A stretch of 64,000 nt of DNA from Muriicola marianensis (GCF_014638095.1 NZ_BMFH01000001.1:2179227-2243226), one strand, 5' to 3'; counted from the stretch's first letter, positions 28,102 through 37,141 are shown. Notes: generated by a model not told the origin, from the letters alone. Numbers and translations: made by a program.

Positions 28102-29385
28102 TCACTTTGAAAATCGCTCCATCTTCTGGCGGATCTCCTCCAGGCAGAGATTGCCGATACTTCCGATATGGGTGTGGACCGCATCTTTCGAAGACTGGAA
28201 GGCACCCTTTTCCACTTGAAAAGCTATTTCTTTGTAAGCATCCCTGAATGGCATGCCATCCTTTACTAGCTCATTTAGGGCGTCTACCGTAAAAAGAAGG
28301 TCGTATTTGGGATCTTCGAGGATATCTTTCTTTACTTCGATCTTTCTGAGACTAAAAGTCAGGATGTCGAGACAGGCTTTTAATTCCTGCATGGCGGGTA
28401 CCAGGCTGTTCTTGGTCAGCTGGAGGTCCCTGTGGTATCCGCTGGGCAGATTGGTCAGCAGCATAGACAACTCGTTGGGAAGAGCCTGTATGACATTGCA
28501 TTTGGCGCGCACCAGTTCAAATACATCGGGATTCTTTTTGTGGGGCATGATGCTGCTCCCGGTGGTCAGGTCGTCCGGAAAGGAAATAAAATTGAAATTC
28601 TGGTTCATGTACAGGCAAATGTCCATTGACAGTTTGGCCAGAGTGGCACCTACCGAAGCCAGGGCCCTTGCGGTGGAAACTTCCACCTTACCCCTCCCCA
28701 TCTGGGCGGCAACCACGTTGTACTTCAGGGTAGCAAAGCCGAGTTCTTTTGTGGTCATGGCCCGGTCTATTGGAAAGGAACTTCCGTATCCGGCGGCACT
28801 GCCCAGAGGATTTTGGTCGGCTATGGCAGATGCAGCCCTTAGCAGGATCATGTCATCGACAAGGCTCTCCGCGTAGGCAGAGAACCACAGCCCAAAGGAA
28901 GAGGGCATGGCCACCTGTAAATGGGTGTAGCCCGGAAGTAAGACCTTTTTATGGGTATCCGCCAGGTCCAGTAAGAGGTTGAACAGGTCGTGGACCTGTT
29001 GCATCACCGTTTTCAGTTCCTCTTTGATATACAATTGAATGGCCACCAGTACCTGGTCATTCCTCGATCGGGCCGTATGTATCTTTTTCCCGGTATCTCC
29101 CAGCTTTTGGATAAGCAGGTATTCGATCTTGGAATGCATGTCCTCAAATTCCTCCTCAATGGTAAAGGTTCCTTCTTCGATCGAAAGGGCAATGGCGTCC
29201 AGTTCAGCAAGAATGGCTTTGCTTTCTTCCTCGCTCAGCAAACCGATGGATGCCAACATACTGCAGTGAGCCTTGGAGGCCATGACATCGTATTTGGCCA
29301 GTAGGAGATCCAGTTCCCGATCATTGCCTACTGTAAACCTATCTATTTTCTCATCCGTTTTCAAACCTTTTTCCCATAGTTTCAT
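28102..29385 (-). CDS. argH: Argininosuccinate lyase
   Basis: A 427-residue fumarase/aspartase-superfamily enzyme that splits argininosuccinate into arginine and fumarate, the last step of arginine synthesis. Motifs: ARSRNDQVLVAIQLYIKEEL, LLPGYTHLQVAMP, NPLGSAAGYGSSFPIDR, and the superfamily signature GSSIMPHKKNPD with the catalytic Ser loop. Slightly shorter than E. coli ArgH (about 457). It is the last gene of the arginine operon, 20 bases after argE. Confidence 0.96.
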   Translation of the reverse strand: MKLWEKGLKTDEKIDRFTVGNDRELDLLLAKYDVMASKAHCSMLASIGLLSEEESKAILAELDAIALSIEEGTFTIEEEFEDMHSKIEYLLIQKLGDTGKKIHTARSRNDQVLVAIQLYIKEELKTVMQQVHDLFNLLLDLADTHKKVLLPGYTHLQVAMPSSFGLWFSAYAESLVDDMILLRAASAIADQNPLGSAAGYGSSFPIDRAMTTKELGFATLKYNVVAAQMGRGKVEVSTARALASVGATLAKLSMDICLYMNQNFNFISFPDDLTTGSSIMPHKKNPDVFELVRAKCNVIQALPNELSMLLTNLPSGYHRDLQLTKNSLVPAMQELKACLDILTFSLRKIEVKKDILEDPKYDLLFTVDALNELVKDGMPFRDAYKEIAFQVEKGAFQSSKDAVHTHIGSIGNLCLEEIRQKMERFSK

Positions 29386-29405
29386 AATTCGATGGTTTTT
29401 GAGGG

Positions 29406-30488
29406 TTATGCGGATTTTGTGAGTAAAAATCCATTCAGAATATCAATATACAATGCGATCCCTTCTTCTATCTCGGAGATCCAAATAAATTCGTCAGCGC
29501 TGTGAGACCGTTTACTGTCTCCCGGACCTAATTTAAGGGAGGGACAACTGAGGGCTGCCTGATCTGAAAGGGTAGGAGAGCCATAGGTTTCTCTTCCCAG
29601 TGCTATCCCGCTTTGAACCAGCGGGTGTTCCCTGGGAATGGATGAAGAATTCAGATGAAGAGATCTTGGTTGTACATTACAGGGAGCGTTTTCCTGCAGG
29701 ATATCGGCTACCTCCCGATTGGTGTACCTGTCGTTCACCCGTACATCGATGACGAGGTTCACTCCAGCGGGAACCACATTGTGCTGGCTCCCTCCGTTGA
29801 TCTGGGTGACGGTCAGTTTTACCTCCCCCAGTACTTCGGACACTTTGGCAAAACGAAATTCCCTGAACCATTTCAGCACGTCTATACAATTGTATATAGA
29901 ATTGTCAGCATTGGGATGGGCAGCATGCGAAGGAGTACCTTTTACTTCGGCATCGAAGACCACAAGCCCTTTTTCGGCTATGGCCAGTTGCATGAGAGTG
30001 GGTTCACCCACTATGGCCACATCGATCTTGGGAAGTATTTTAAGCATGGAATTCAAGCCATTGGGCCCTGAACTTTCTTCTTCGGCTGATGCTACTATGA
30101 TGAGATTGTGAGACAGGCCTTCCCTCTCATAGAAATGCGTGAACGCAGCAATCAGGGAGACCAGAGCCCCTCCGGCATCATTGCTCCCCAATCCAAATAA
30201 TTTTCCATCTTCAACAGTCGGCAGGAAAGGATCCCTGGTATAAGCCGTATTGGGCCTTACCGTATCGTGGTGGGAATTCAGCAGAAGAGTGGGCTTGCTT
30301 TTGTCGAAGTACTTGTTGAGGGCGTACACGTTGTTCACTGTACGTTGATGGGGAATACCCCTGTTCATGAACCATCTTTCGAGCAGCTCGGCCGTATCGT
30401 TTTCTTCCGAGGAGAAGGAAGGCGTGGCGATCAGATCTTTTAGTAGCCCAATAGCGTCTGTGGTCAGAGAAGGGATGTTTTGCTTCAT
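29406..30488 (-). CDS. argE: M20-family N-acylornithine deacylase (ArgE type)
   Basis: A 360-residue M20 metallopeptidase-fold enzyme. ATG at 30488 overlaps the argB stop as ATGA and is chosen over an upstream reading. Zinc-site motifs: LLLNSHHDTVRPN (His/Asp), GSNDAGGALVSL, SAEEESSGPNG (catalytic Glu and metal Glu), and the C-terminal SHSADEFIWISEI. It removes the acyl group late in the pathway. In Bacteroidota the substrate is the N-acyl-citrulline made by ArgF', so the true reaction is probably N-acylcitrulline deacylation rather than acetylornithine deacetylation; acetyl versus succinyl cannot be read from these motifs. Confidence 0.9.
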   Translation of the reverse strand: MKQNIPSLTTDAIGLLKDLIATPSFSSEENDTAELLERWFMNRGIPHQRTVNNVYALNKYFDKSKPTLLLNSHHDTVRPNTAYTRDPFLPTVEDGKLFGLGSNDAGGALVSLIAAFTHFYEREGLSHNLIIVASAEEESSGPNGLNSMLKILPKIDVAIVGEPTLMQLAIAEKGLVVFDAEVKGTPSHAAHPNADNSIYNCIDVLKWFREFRFAKVSEVLGEVKLTVTQINGGSQHNVVPAGVNLVIDVRVNDRYTNREVADILQENAPCNVQPRSLHLNSSSIPREHPLVQSGIALGRETYGSPTLSDQAALSCPSLKLGPGDSKRSHSADEFIWISEIEEGIALYIDILNGFLLTKSA

Positions 30489-31264
30489 AACGTCAAAGTT
30501 GTAAATGGCGATGGTTTTGTCTGTAGCATGTTGATATTGCCTACGCAGACCTTGTGGACCGAATGGTCGAGGGCGTGAAAACAATTCTCAAGTTTAGGGA
30601 GCATCCCTTCTCCTATGGTTTGCTCCTTGATCAGGCTGTAATAGGTCTGTTTGTTGATATGCGGGATCACTGAGTGATCGTTGCTGACATCTGAAAGGAC
30701 GCCCGATTTTTCAAAACAATAATACAGGGTGGTGCTGTAATCCCTGCTCAGGGCGATGGCCAGCTCGGAAGCAATAGTATCTGCATTGGTATTGAGCATC
30801 TGCCCTTTCTCATCGTGGGTAAGGGCACAGAATACAGGAACGAGACCCGAACTGAGGAAGGTGCGCAGGGCATTAGTATGGACAGAAACGATGTCCCCTA
30901 CAAAACCAAAATCAATTGGTGCTGATGGTCTTTTTACCGCCTGTATGATCCCGGCATCGGCCCCACTGAGTCCAATGGCATTGCAATCCTGAGCCTGCAG
31001 CTGACTCACGATGCTCTTGTTAATGAGCCCTGCATAGACCATGACCGCCACCTCCAGACTATCCTTATCTGTGATGCGCCTGCCGTTCACCATGGTGGTC
31101 TTTATCCCGAGTTTTTCACCGAGTCGGGTTGCCTTTTTGCCCCCGCCATGGACGAGGATCTTGGGTCCCTCTACAGTAGCGAAAAGCTTCAGGAAGCGAT
31201 TGAGCTCGGTCTGGTTTTCGATGACATTACCACCGATCTTAATGACAGATAATGAGGGTTTCAT
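30485..31264 (-). CDS. argB: N-acetylglutamate kinase (possibly N-acylglutamate kinase)
   Basis: A 259-residue amino-acid-kinase-family enzyme that phosphorylates the gamma-carboxyl of N-acylglutamate. Motifs: VIKIGGNVIEN, LVHGGGKKATRLGEKLG, VNGRRITDKDSLEVAVMVYAGLINKSIV, and NTNADTIASELAIALS. The length fits ArgB. There is no N-terminal helix of the type linked to arginine-sensitive hexameric ArgB, so feedback control through this enzyme is not evident. It overlaps argF' upstream and argE downstream by 4 bases each. Confidence 0.94.
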   Translation of the reverse strand: MKPSLSVIKIGGNVIENQTELNRFLKLFATVEGPKILVHGGGKKATRLGEKLGIKTTMVNGRRITDKDSLEVAVMVYAGLINKSIVSQLQAQDCNAIGLSGADAGIIQAVKRPSAPIDFGFVGDIVSVHTNALRTFLSSGLVPVFCALTHDEKGQMLNTNADTIASELAIALSRDYSTTLYYCFEKSGVLSDVSNDHSVIPHINKQTYYSLIKEQTIGEGMLPKLENCFHALDHSVHKVCVGNINMLQTKPSPFTTLTL

Positions 31265-32202
31265 AGAGATTCCAGTATTTTTATCAAGGCTGCCTGTGCG
31301 GCATAGGTTCGGTTGTTGGCCTGTTCTATTACAAGAGAATTATTTCCGTCTAGTACGGCGTCCTCTACGATCACGTTTCGTCTCACGGGCAAACAATGCA
31401 TAAAATAGGCCTTCCCTAATTTTTCAGGAGTGATCATCCAGTGCGGGTCATTGTTCAGGACCGCCCCGTATGGATTGCTGGCACTCCAGTTCTTTACATA
31501 GACAAAATCGGCGTCCTTAAGCGCCTCATTCTGATCGTGGTAAACCGGGCTGTCTCCTATAATTTCCGGATTGAGTTCATACCCCCTGGGGTGAGTCACG
31601 CAAAAATCGAATTGGGGATTATTCCTCATTATACTCGTGAAGGAGTTGGCGACAGCCTGTGGCAACGCCCTCGGGTGAGGAGCCCAGGAAAGCACGACTT
31701 TGGGTCTTTTGGTCTGTTGATGCTCCGTTATGGTGATCAGGTCGGCCAGAGCCTGGAGCGGATGCCCTGTGGCACTCTCCATGTTCAGGACAGGGATGCC
31801 GGCGTATTTTTTAAAACCATTGAGCACCTGTTCTGCCTCGTCTTTTTCCTTATCCTCCAGGGAGGCAAATGCCCTTACTCCCAGGACATCACAATACTGA
31901 GAAATGACCTGAGCCGCTTCTTTGATATGCTCCGCTTTTCCCTGATCCATAATGGTCCCATCTTCGAATTCCAGTGCCCAGCCTTCACTGCCAATATTCA
32001 TGATCATGCAATGCATTCCAAGGTGGTAGGCGGCTTTTTGAGTGCTGAGACGGGTGCGCAGGCTGTTGTTGAAAAAAAGAAGGCCCAGTACCTTGCCCTT
32101 CCCCAATTTCTCGTATTTAAAAGGTTCTTTCTTGCATTCTGCTGCCAGAGACAGCCAGGACGCTGAAGAGTCAATGTCATTTACATGGAGGAAATGTTTC
32201 AT
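31261..32202 (-). CDS. argF': N-acylornithine carbamoyltransferase (AOTCase/SOTCase type)
   Basis: A 313-residue transcarbamylase. It carries the acylornithine-type carbamoyl-phosphate motif SLRTRLSTQ (residues 47-55) in place of the STRTR of normal ornithine transcarbamylase, plus HPLQALADL, SWAPHPRALPQAVANSF and FMHCLPVRRN. This group carbamoylates N-acetyl- or N-succinyl-ornithine. The position that separates the two classes (Pro90 in the Bacteroides succinyl enzyme, Glu in the Xanthomonas acetyl enzyme, from published work) is Ala90 here (DQGKAEH), so acyl preference cannot be assigned. It overlaps argD and argB by 4 bases. Confidence 0.93.
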   Translation of the reverse strand: MKHFLHVNDIDSSASWLSLAAECKKEPFKYEKLGKGKVLGLLFFNNSLRTRLSTQKAAYHLGMHCMIMNIGSEGWALEFEDGTIMDQGKAEHIKEAAQVISQYCDVLGVRAFASLEDKEKDEAEQVLNGFKKYAGIPVLNMESATGHPLQALADLITITEHQQTKRPKVVLSWAPHPRALPQAVANSFTSIMRNNPQFDFCVTHPRGYELNPEIIGDSPVYHDQNEALKDADFVYVKNWSASNPYGAVLNNDPHWMITPEKLGKAYFMHCLPVRRNVIVEDAVLDGNNSLVIEQANNRTYAAQAALIKILESL

Positions 32203-33326
32203 GCCAGCTCCTTTTTTAATGCTGTAAAAAATTGATCTATTTGTTCCCTGCTCACATTTAGAGCAGGCAGGATCCTCAAAACGTGTTTGTCCTTGGCACT
32301 GCCTGTAAAGATATGCTGGTTTACAATCAGTCTTTTCCTCAGCGGGGCGACCTCAAAATCAAATTCGAGCCCCAGCATCAGCCCCTTTCCTTTCACTCGC
32401 TTTACCTCCGGGATTCCTGAGGCGCATGATGTGAAATATTCTCCCATTTCAGAGGCGTTCCGAATGAGTTGTTCTTCTTCCAGTACTTCGAGTACAGCAA
32501 GACTGGCCGCACAAGCCAGATGGTTGCCGCCGAAGGTGGTGCCCAGCATGCCGTGGGAGGCTTTGAATTTGGGGTGGATCAGGATACCACCCACAGGGAA
32601 GCCATTGCCCATCCCTTTGGCTATCGAGATGATATCCGGATCTACGCCATGGTGCTGGAATGCAAAGAATTTACCGCTGCGCCCAAATCCTGATTGTACT
32701 TCGTCTGCGATCAGGACGACATTGTGCTCATGGCACAGTTTTGAAAGTTCCCGATAAAAAGGAGTCGAAGGTTCATCGAGTCCGCCCACACCCTGAATGG
32801 CCTCCAGGATCACTGCACAGACATCCCCTTTTTGAAGTTCTTTCTCAAGGGATGAAAGGTCATTAAAATTTAGGAAGGTAACCTGTTGCTGTTTGTTTAT
32901 AGGCGCGTTGATCCCCGGGTTGTCTGTGGTAGCAACCGCCGCTGAGGTACGCCCGTGAAAACTGTTGTGAAAGGCGATCACTCTGCTTTTCCCGGTGTGA
33001 AAGGATGCGAGTTTCAGCGCATTTTCATTCGCTTCGGCACCTGAATTACAGAGGAATAACCGGTAATCGTCGCATCCAGATAGGGCCCCCAAGGCATCCA
33101 TCAGTTGCTGCTGTAAGGGATTTTGAACCGCATTGCTGTAAAAGCCAATTTTATCCAGTTGTTCCTTGACCCTGTTTACATACCGGGGGTGCCCGTGTCC
33201 TATGGAGATCACAGCGTGCCCCCCGTACAGGTCGAGGTACTCCACCCCATGGTCATCTACCAGGGTAAGGCCTTTGGCAGACACCGGGGTTATATCGTAG
33301 AGGGGGTATACATCAAAGAGTTCCAT
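32199..33326 (-). CDS. argD: N-acylornithine aminotransferase
   Basis: A 375-residue class-III PLP aminotransferase converting N-acylglutamate semialdehyde to N-acylornithine. Motifs: LYGGHAVISIGHGHP, NSGAEANENALKLA, FHNSFHGRTSAAVATTD, LIADEVQSGFGRSGKFFAFQHHG, and SIAKGMGNGFPVGG, in which the Lys forms the PLP Schiff base. The length fits ArgD. It is two bases from proC and overlaps argF' by 4 bases, so it is part of the arginine operon. Activity toward succinylated substrate is possible. Confidence 0.95.
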   Translation of the reverse strand: MELFDVYPLYDITPVSAKGLTLVDDHGVEYLDLYGGHAVISIGHGHPRYVNRVKEQLDKIGFYSNAVQNPLQQQLMDALGALSGCDDYRLFLCNSGAEANENALKLASFHTGKSRVIAFHNSFHGRTSAAVATTDNPGINAPINKQQQVTFLNFNDLSSLEKELQKGDVCAVILEAIQGVGGLDEPSTPFYRELSKLCHEHNVVLIADEVQSGFGRSGKFFAFQHHGVDPDIISIAKGMGNGFPVGGILIHPKFKASHGMLGTTFGGNHLACAASLAVLEVLEEEQLIRNASEMGEYFTSCASGIPEVKRVKGKGLMLGLEFDFEVAPLRKRLIVNQHIFTGSAKDKHVLRILPALNVSREQIDQFFTALKKELA

Positions 33327-33327
33327 A

Positions 33328-34122
33328 CTATCCTTTTCTTATCTGACTGATCTTCTCGAAGGACGCCACGATCCCCCTGATGAGGGAAGAACTCAGTCCT
33401 TGGTGTTCCATTTCGTTCAGGCCTTCGATGGTGCAGCCCATAGGTGTGGTTACCCGATCTATTTCTTCTTCCGGATGGTTCCCCGATTCGATCAGCAGGG
33501 CTGCAGCCCCGTTGCAGGTGTGCATAGCGAGTTCCTGTGCCTCCCTGGCATCGAATCCCAATTGTATGGCCCCCTGGGTGGTAGCCCTGATCAATCTCAT
33601 CCAGAACGCGATACCACTGGCGCAGATGACCGTGGCCGCCTGCATCTGGGATTCGGGTATCTCCATGGAATGTCCCATACGGTTAAATATGGCCTTGGCG
33701 AGATCTATCCGTTTTGCCCCCGCGGTATTGCTGCACAAACAGGTCATGGATTTGCCAACGGAAATGGCCGTGTTGGGCATGCTCCTGATGATGTAGGCAT
33801 CCTTTCCTATGACCGACTCAATTTTCTGAATGCTGAATCCGGTAATCGTAGAAATGACCACGTGTTTTTCTGTAAGCAGGTCTTTCACCTCGTGCAGGAT
33901 GGCTTCAAAATGCCCGGGTTGCACGGCAAAGATGAGAATGTCCGATTCCCGGACGGCCTTGCTGTTATCCGAAGTTACAGTAACGTTCCCATACTTCTCG
34001 AATTCCTTGATGGAGTCAATATGTCTTTTGGTGAGGTGCATGGTGGTGGCCCCATTGCTGTGGAGGATTCCCTTCGCAATGGAAAGCCCCAGGTTGCCTG
34101 CTCCTATGATTGCTATTTTCAT
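33328..34122 (-). CDS. proC: Pyrroline-5-carboxylate reductase
   Basis: A 264-residue ProC that reduces 1-pyrroline-5-carboxylate to proline with NAD(P)H. It has the N-terminal Rossmann motif IAIIGAGNLGLSIAKGIL and the C-terminal P5CR signature region VTTPMGCTIEGLNEMEHQGLSSSLIRGI. IRSMPNTAISVGKSMT is also typical. It lies inside the arginine operon between argC and argD, 11 bases after argC. This placement is common in Bacteroidota and suggests co-regulation of proline and arginine synthesis from glutamate. Confidence 0.95.
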   Translation of the reverse strand: MKIAIIGAGNLGLSIAKGILHSNGATTMHLTKRHIDSIKEFEKYGNVTVTSDNSKAVRESDILIFAVQPGHFEAILHEVKDLLTEKHVVISTITGFSIQKIESVIGKDAYIIRSMPNTAISVGKSMTCLCSNTAGAKRIDLAKAIFNRMGHSMEIPESQMQAATVICASGIAFWMRLIRATTQGAIQLGFDAREAQELAMHTCNGAAALLIESGNHPEEEIDRVTTPMGCTIEGLNEMEHQGLSSSLIRGIVASFEKISQIRKG

Positions 34123-34133
34123 TTGTTTCTCGG

Positions 34134-35108
34134 TTAGTATACGATGGATTTAAGTCCCAGTCCGGCATCTTCTTCGAAACCGAACATGAGGTTCATATTT
34201 TGTACGGCCTGTCCGCTTGCCCCTTTGAGCAGATTGTCAATGGCCGAACTGACCAGGAGCATGCCTTCGTGAACTGTCAGGTGTAAATGACAATGATTCG
34301 TATTGACGACGGGTTTCAGGGAAATAGGTTCGCGGGAGAGGTGAGTAAAGGGAGCCTGGGCATAAAAATCACGGTAGAGTTCATGCGCCTCTTCCTGGGT
34401 TCCTTTGAACCTCGTATAAGCCGTGGCCCAGATCCCTCTTGTAAAATCACCCCTGTTGGGCACGAACCAGAGTTTGAAATCCCCTGTTTGCCTGAAGGAG
34501 AGACTCTCATGAATCTCATCCAGGTGCTGGTGGGTAAAGGCCTTGTAGTGAGACATGTTGTTCTCCCTCCAGCTGAAGTGCGTTGTAGGTGATAAGCTCG
34601 CCCCGGCCCCGGTAGAGCCAGTGGTGGCATTTACATGAACCTCCTTACCTAATAACCTGGCGGCAGCCAGGGGGAGCAGGGCCAGTTGGATGGCCGTTGC
34701 AAAACACCCCGGGTTGGCAATGTTTGTGGTATTCATGATCTGCTCCTTGTAAAGTTCAGGCAGGCCATAAACAAAATTCCTGCCCTGGAAACTGCTGTCC
34801 TCTTTCAGGCGAAAATCCCGACTCAGATCCACGATCCTGGTTTCCTTGCTAAAGGAGTGTTCCTGAAGGAATTTCTTGGAATTCCCGTGACCCAGGCAGA
34901 GGAAAACCACGTCTGTGTCCGGGTCTATCTTGTCTGTAAAATTGAGGGAGGTTACCCCGATAAGATCGGGATGTGCCGAGGAGACCTTTGCTCCTGCACG
35001 GGTAGTACTGTAGACGAAGTCGATCTCCACCTGAGGGTGGTTGAGCAAAATTCTGATGAGTTCTCCCCCTGTATACCCGGAGCCTCCTATGATACCTGCT
35101 TTAATCAT
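34134..35108 (-). CDS. argC: N-acyl-gamma-glutamyl-phosphate reductase
   Basis: A 324-residue reductase making N-acylglutamate semialdehyde with NADPH. It shows AGIIGGSGYTGGELIRIL at the N end and the catalytic Cys signature IANPGCFATAIQLALLPLAA. STTHFSWRENNMSHYKAFTHQH and FVPNRGDFTRGIWAT follow. The length fits the type-1 ArgC class. Its ATG lies inside the end of argG (8-base overlap). Confidence 0.95.
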   Translation of the reverse strand: MIKAGIIGGSGYTGGELIRILLNHPQVEIDFVYSTTRAGAKVSSAHPDLIGVTSLNFTDKIDPDTDVVFLCLGHGNSKKFLQEHSFSKETRIVDLSRDFRLKEDSSFQGRNFVYGLPELYKEQIMNTTNIANPGCFATAIQLALLPLAAARLLGKEVHVNATTGSTGAGASLSPTTHFSWRENNMSHYKAFTHQHLDEIHESLSFRQTGDFKLWFVPNRGDFTRGIWATAYTRFKGTQEEAHELYRDFYAQAPFTHLSREPISLKPVVNTNHCHLHLTVHEGMLLVSSAIDNLLKGASGQAVQNMNLMFGFEEDAGLGLKSIVY

Positions 35109-36312
35109 GGACTTTGTTTATCTGGTTAGCGATCTTTCCAGGATTTGAAAGGATCTTGATAAAACCCTTGGCATCCTCAGCGGTCCAGGCCCGATTCATC
35201 TCCCCATAGCTGCCAAACTTGGCAGACATCAGGTCGTGTTGAGACCGGATCCCGTTCAGCGTAAACCGATAGGGATGAAGGGTTATGAATACCTCCCCGC
35301 TGACATTTCTTTGGGTATCAGCCAGGAAAGCCTCAATATTCCTCATTACCTCATCCAGATAATTGCCTTCGTGCAACAGCATCCCGTAGAAATTACCGAG
35401 CTGTTCTTTCTGAAATTGTTGCCATTTGCTCAAGGTATGCTTCTCCAGCAAATGGTGGGCTTTCAGGATGATCAATGGTGCTGCCGCTTCGAAACCTACC
35501 CTTCCTTTGATGCCGATAATAGTATCCCCTACGTGGATATCCCTCCCAATGGCATAGGCAGATGCAACTTCCTCCAGTTTTCGGATGTTGTTCACCGGAT
35601 CGTCTTCCTTCCCATCAAGGGCGGTCAGTTCTCCCTTGGTAAATGTTAAGATGATATCTAAGGAATTCTCTTTTTCCAATGGGCTTGGAAACGCTTCATC
35701 AGGAAGCCCTTTTTCAGAGGTAAGGGTCTCGGCCCCGCCCACGGAAGTCCCCCACAGGCCTTTGTTGACGGAATACTGTGCTTTTTCCCATGAATATTGC
35801 ACGCCCTTGTTCTTTAGGTATGCGATCTCTTCCTCCCTGGAAAGCTGCTGGTCCCTGATAGGTGTGATGATCTCAATTTCGGGGGCTTCTATCTGGAAGA
35901 TCATATCGAACCTCACCTGGTCATTGCCGGCTCCTGTACTGCCGTGGGCAATGGCTGTTGCACCCACTTCTCTTGCATAGTGGACGATCTCAAGGGCCTG
36001 AACGATTCGTTCAGCACTTACGCTCAGGGGATAAGTGTTGTTTCTCAGTACATTTCCGAAGATCAGATACCTGACCACCTTCTCGTAAAAGGTTTGTACG
36101 GCGTCTATCGATCTGTAAGAATGTACACCCAATTCAAGAGCCCTTTTCTCAATCTCTCTGATCTCTTCCTTCGAGAAACCTCCGGTATTGACGCTTACGG
36201 CATGAACCTCGTAGCCCAGGTCCTGAGAAAGGTGCACAGCACAATACGAGGTGTCCAGGCCTCCGGAATAGGCGAGTACCAGTTTTTTCTTTTTGTTGTT
36301 GTCGGTTTTCAT
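35101..36312 (-). CDS. argG: Argininosuccinate synthase
   Basis: A 403-residue ATP-dependent ligase joining citrulline and aspartate. It shows KLVLAYSGGLDTSYCAVHL (PP-loop for ATP), HGSTGAGNDQVRFDMIF, and GGAETLTSEKGLPDEAFPS. It is second in the arginine operon, one base after the GNAT gene. The reading from ATG at 36312 adds a short Lys/Asn-rich leader before the PP-loop. Confidence 0.96.
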   Translation of the reverse strand: MKTDNNKKKKLVLAYSGGLDTSYCAVHLSQDLGYEVHAVSVNTGGFSKEEIREIEKRALELGVHSYRSIDAVQTFYEKVVRYLIFGNVLRNNTYPLSVSAERIVQALEIVHYAREVGATAIAHGSTGAGNDQVRFDMIFQIEAPEIEIITPIRDQQLSREEEIAYLKNKGVQYSWEKAQYSVNKGLWGTSVGGAETLTSEKGLPDEAFPSPLEKENSLDIILTFTKGELTALDGKEDDPVNNIRKLEEVASAYAIGRDIHVGDTIIGIKGRVGFEAAAPLIILKAHHLLEKHTLSKWQQFQKEQLGNFYGMLLHEGNYLDEVMRNIEAFLADTQRNVSGEVFITLHPYRFTLNGIRSQHDLMSAKFGSYGEMNRAWTAEDAKGFIKILSNPGKIANQINKVHD

Positions 36313-36313
36313 A

Positions 36314-36928
36314 TCAGGCTTTCTTCTTTTTGAGCAGGAGCTGTTCTTTGATACTTTTCAATCGCTGAAAAGCCGTGCTGTTCATTTTCCTTTTATCCAG
36401 TGCAGAGCTGGCCGGATCGTATAACATGCCGGTGCAAAGGCACATTTTTCGCTCGGTACGGGTGAGGATATCAAAATTCTTGCAGGTCTGGCACCCTTTC
36501 CAGAATTCCGGATCGTCGGTGAGTTCGGAGAAGGTGACGGGTTTATACCCCAGCTCGTAATTCATTTTCATCACGGCCAGTCCGGTAGTGATCCCGAAGA
36601 TCTTGGCGTCCGGGAATTTCTTCCTGGAAAGGTCAAATATGGCTTTCTTGATCTTCTTGGCCAGACCCTGGTTCCGATAGTCGGGATGGACGATCAGGCC
36701 GGAATTAGCCACAAATTTCTGGTGCCCCCAGACTTCGATATAGCAGAATCCGGCAAAGCGATCCCCGTCAAGAGCGATCACGGCATTGCCGTTGACCAGC
36801 CTCTTGATAATGTACTCCGGTGTTCTTTTGGCGATACCAGTGCCCCTTACCTTGGCTGATTCTGAAATGGTCTCGCTGATGACCGATGCATATTTAATGT
36901 GGGATTCGTTAGCAATTACAATATCCAT
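36314..36928 (-). CDS. GNAT-family N-acyltransferase with C-terminal Cys motif, leads the arginine operon
   Basis: A 204-residue protein. A GNAT acetyltransferase fold covers about 1-130, with the acyl-CoA-binding stretch HPDYRNQGLAKKIKKA. A C-terminal segment has paired cysteines at Cys146/Cys149 and Cys163/Cys165 (CQTC and CLC), a pattern that could bind a metal, and it ends in a basic tail. It is the first gene of the arginine operon, one base before argG. The operon lacks argA and argJ, so this protein is the natural candidate for making N-acetyl- or N-succinylglutamate. That role is inference from context. Confidence 0.8.
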   Translation of the reverse strand: MDIVIANESHIKYASVISETISESAKVRGTGIAKRTPEYIIKRLVNGNAVIALDGDRFAGFCYIEVWGHQKFVANSGLIVHPDYRNQGLAKKIKKAIFDLSRKKFPDAKIFGITTGLAVMKMNYELGYKPVTFSELTDDPEFWKGCQTCKNFDILTRTERKMCLCTGMLYDPASSALDKRKMNSTAFQRLKSIKEQLLLKKKKA

Positions 36929-37102
36929 TGCTGTTAAAATTTGTCGAAATAATATTGGCTTGAGGATCGATGCGGAAATGGACTCACCTATTTCCAGGAC
37001 AGAATAACACCCTTACGGGCGACGGCGAGAAGGCACAAAAGTTTTCCAGGCTGGGACAGCGTGGAAAGGATAGATTATGTGGTCTGTCGTTTTCATCAGG
37101 AC

Positions 37103-37110
37103 CAAATGTA
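37103..37110 (-). promoter_or_regulatory. -7 promoter box (TACATTTG) of the arginine operon with long leader
   Basis: On the minus strand 37110-37103 reads TACATTTG, an exact TAnnTTTG match. Transcription from here would give a leader of about 165 nt before the GNAT ATG. I do not recognise a known riboswitch in the leader. No -33 TTG at the standard distance is clear. Confidence 0.45.
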
Positions 37111-37141
37111 CAAATTATATTGAATCAGCCTTAAACATCGC

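Noticed and set aside
33400-34137. Plus-strand open frame of 245 codons across proC
   Set aside because: Overlaps proC fully on the opposite strand, and proC has clear family motifs.
36929-37110. CTGATGA string in the arginine leader, which recalls a hammerhead ribozyme core
   Set aside because: The GAAA element and paired stems needed for a hammerhead are not found at the right distance.
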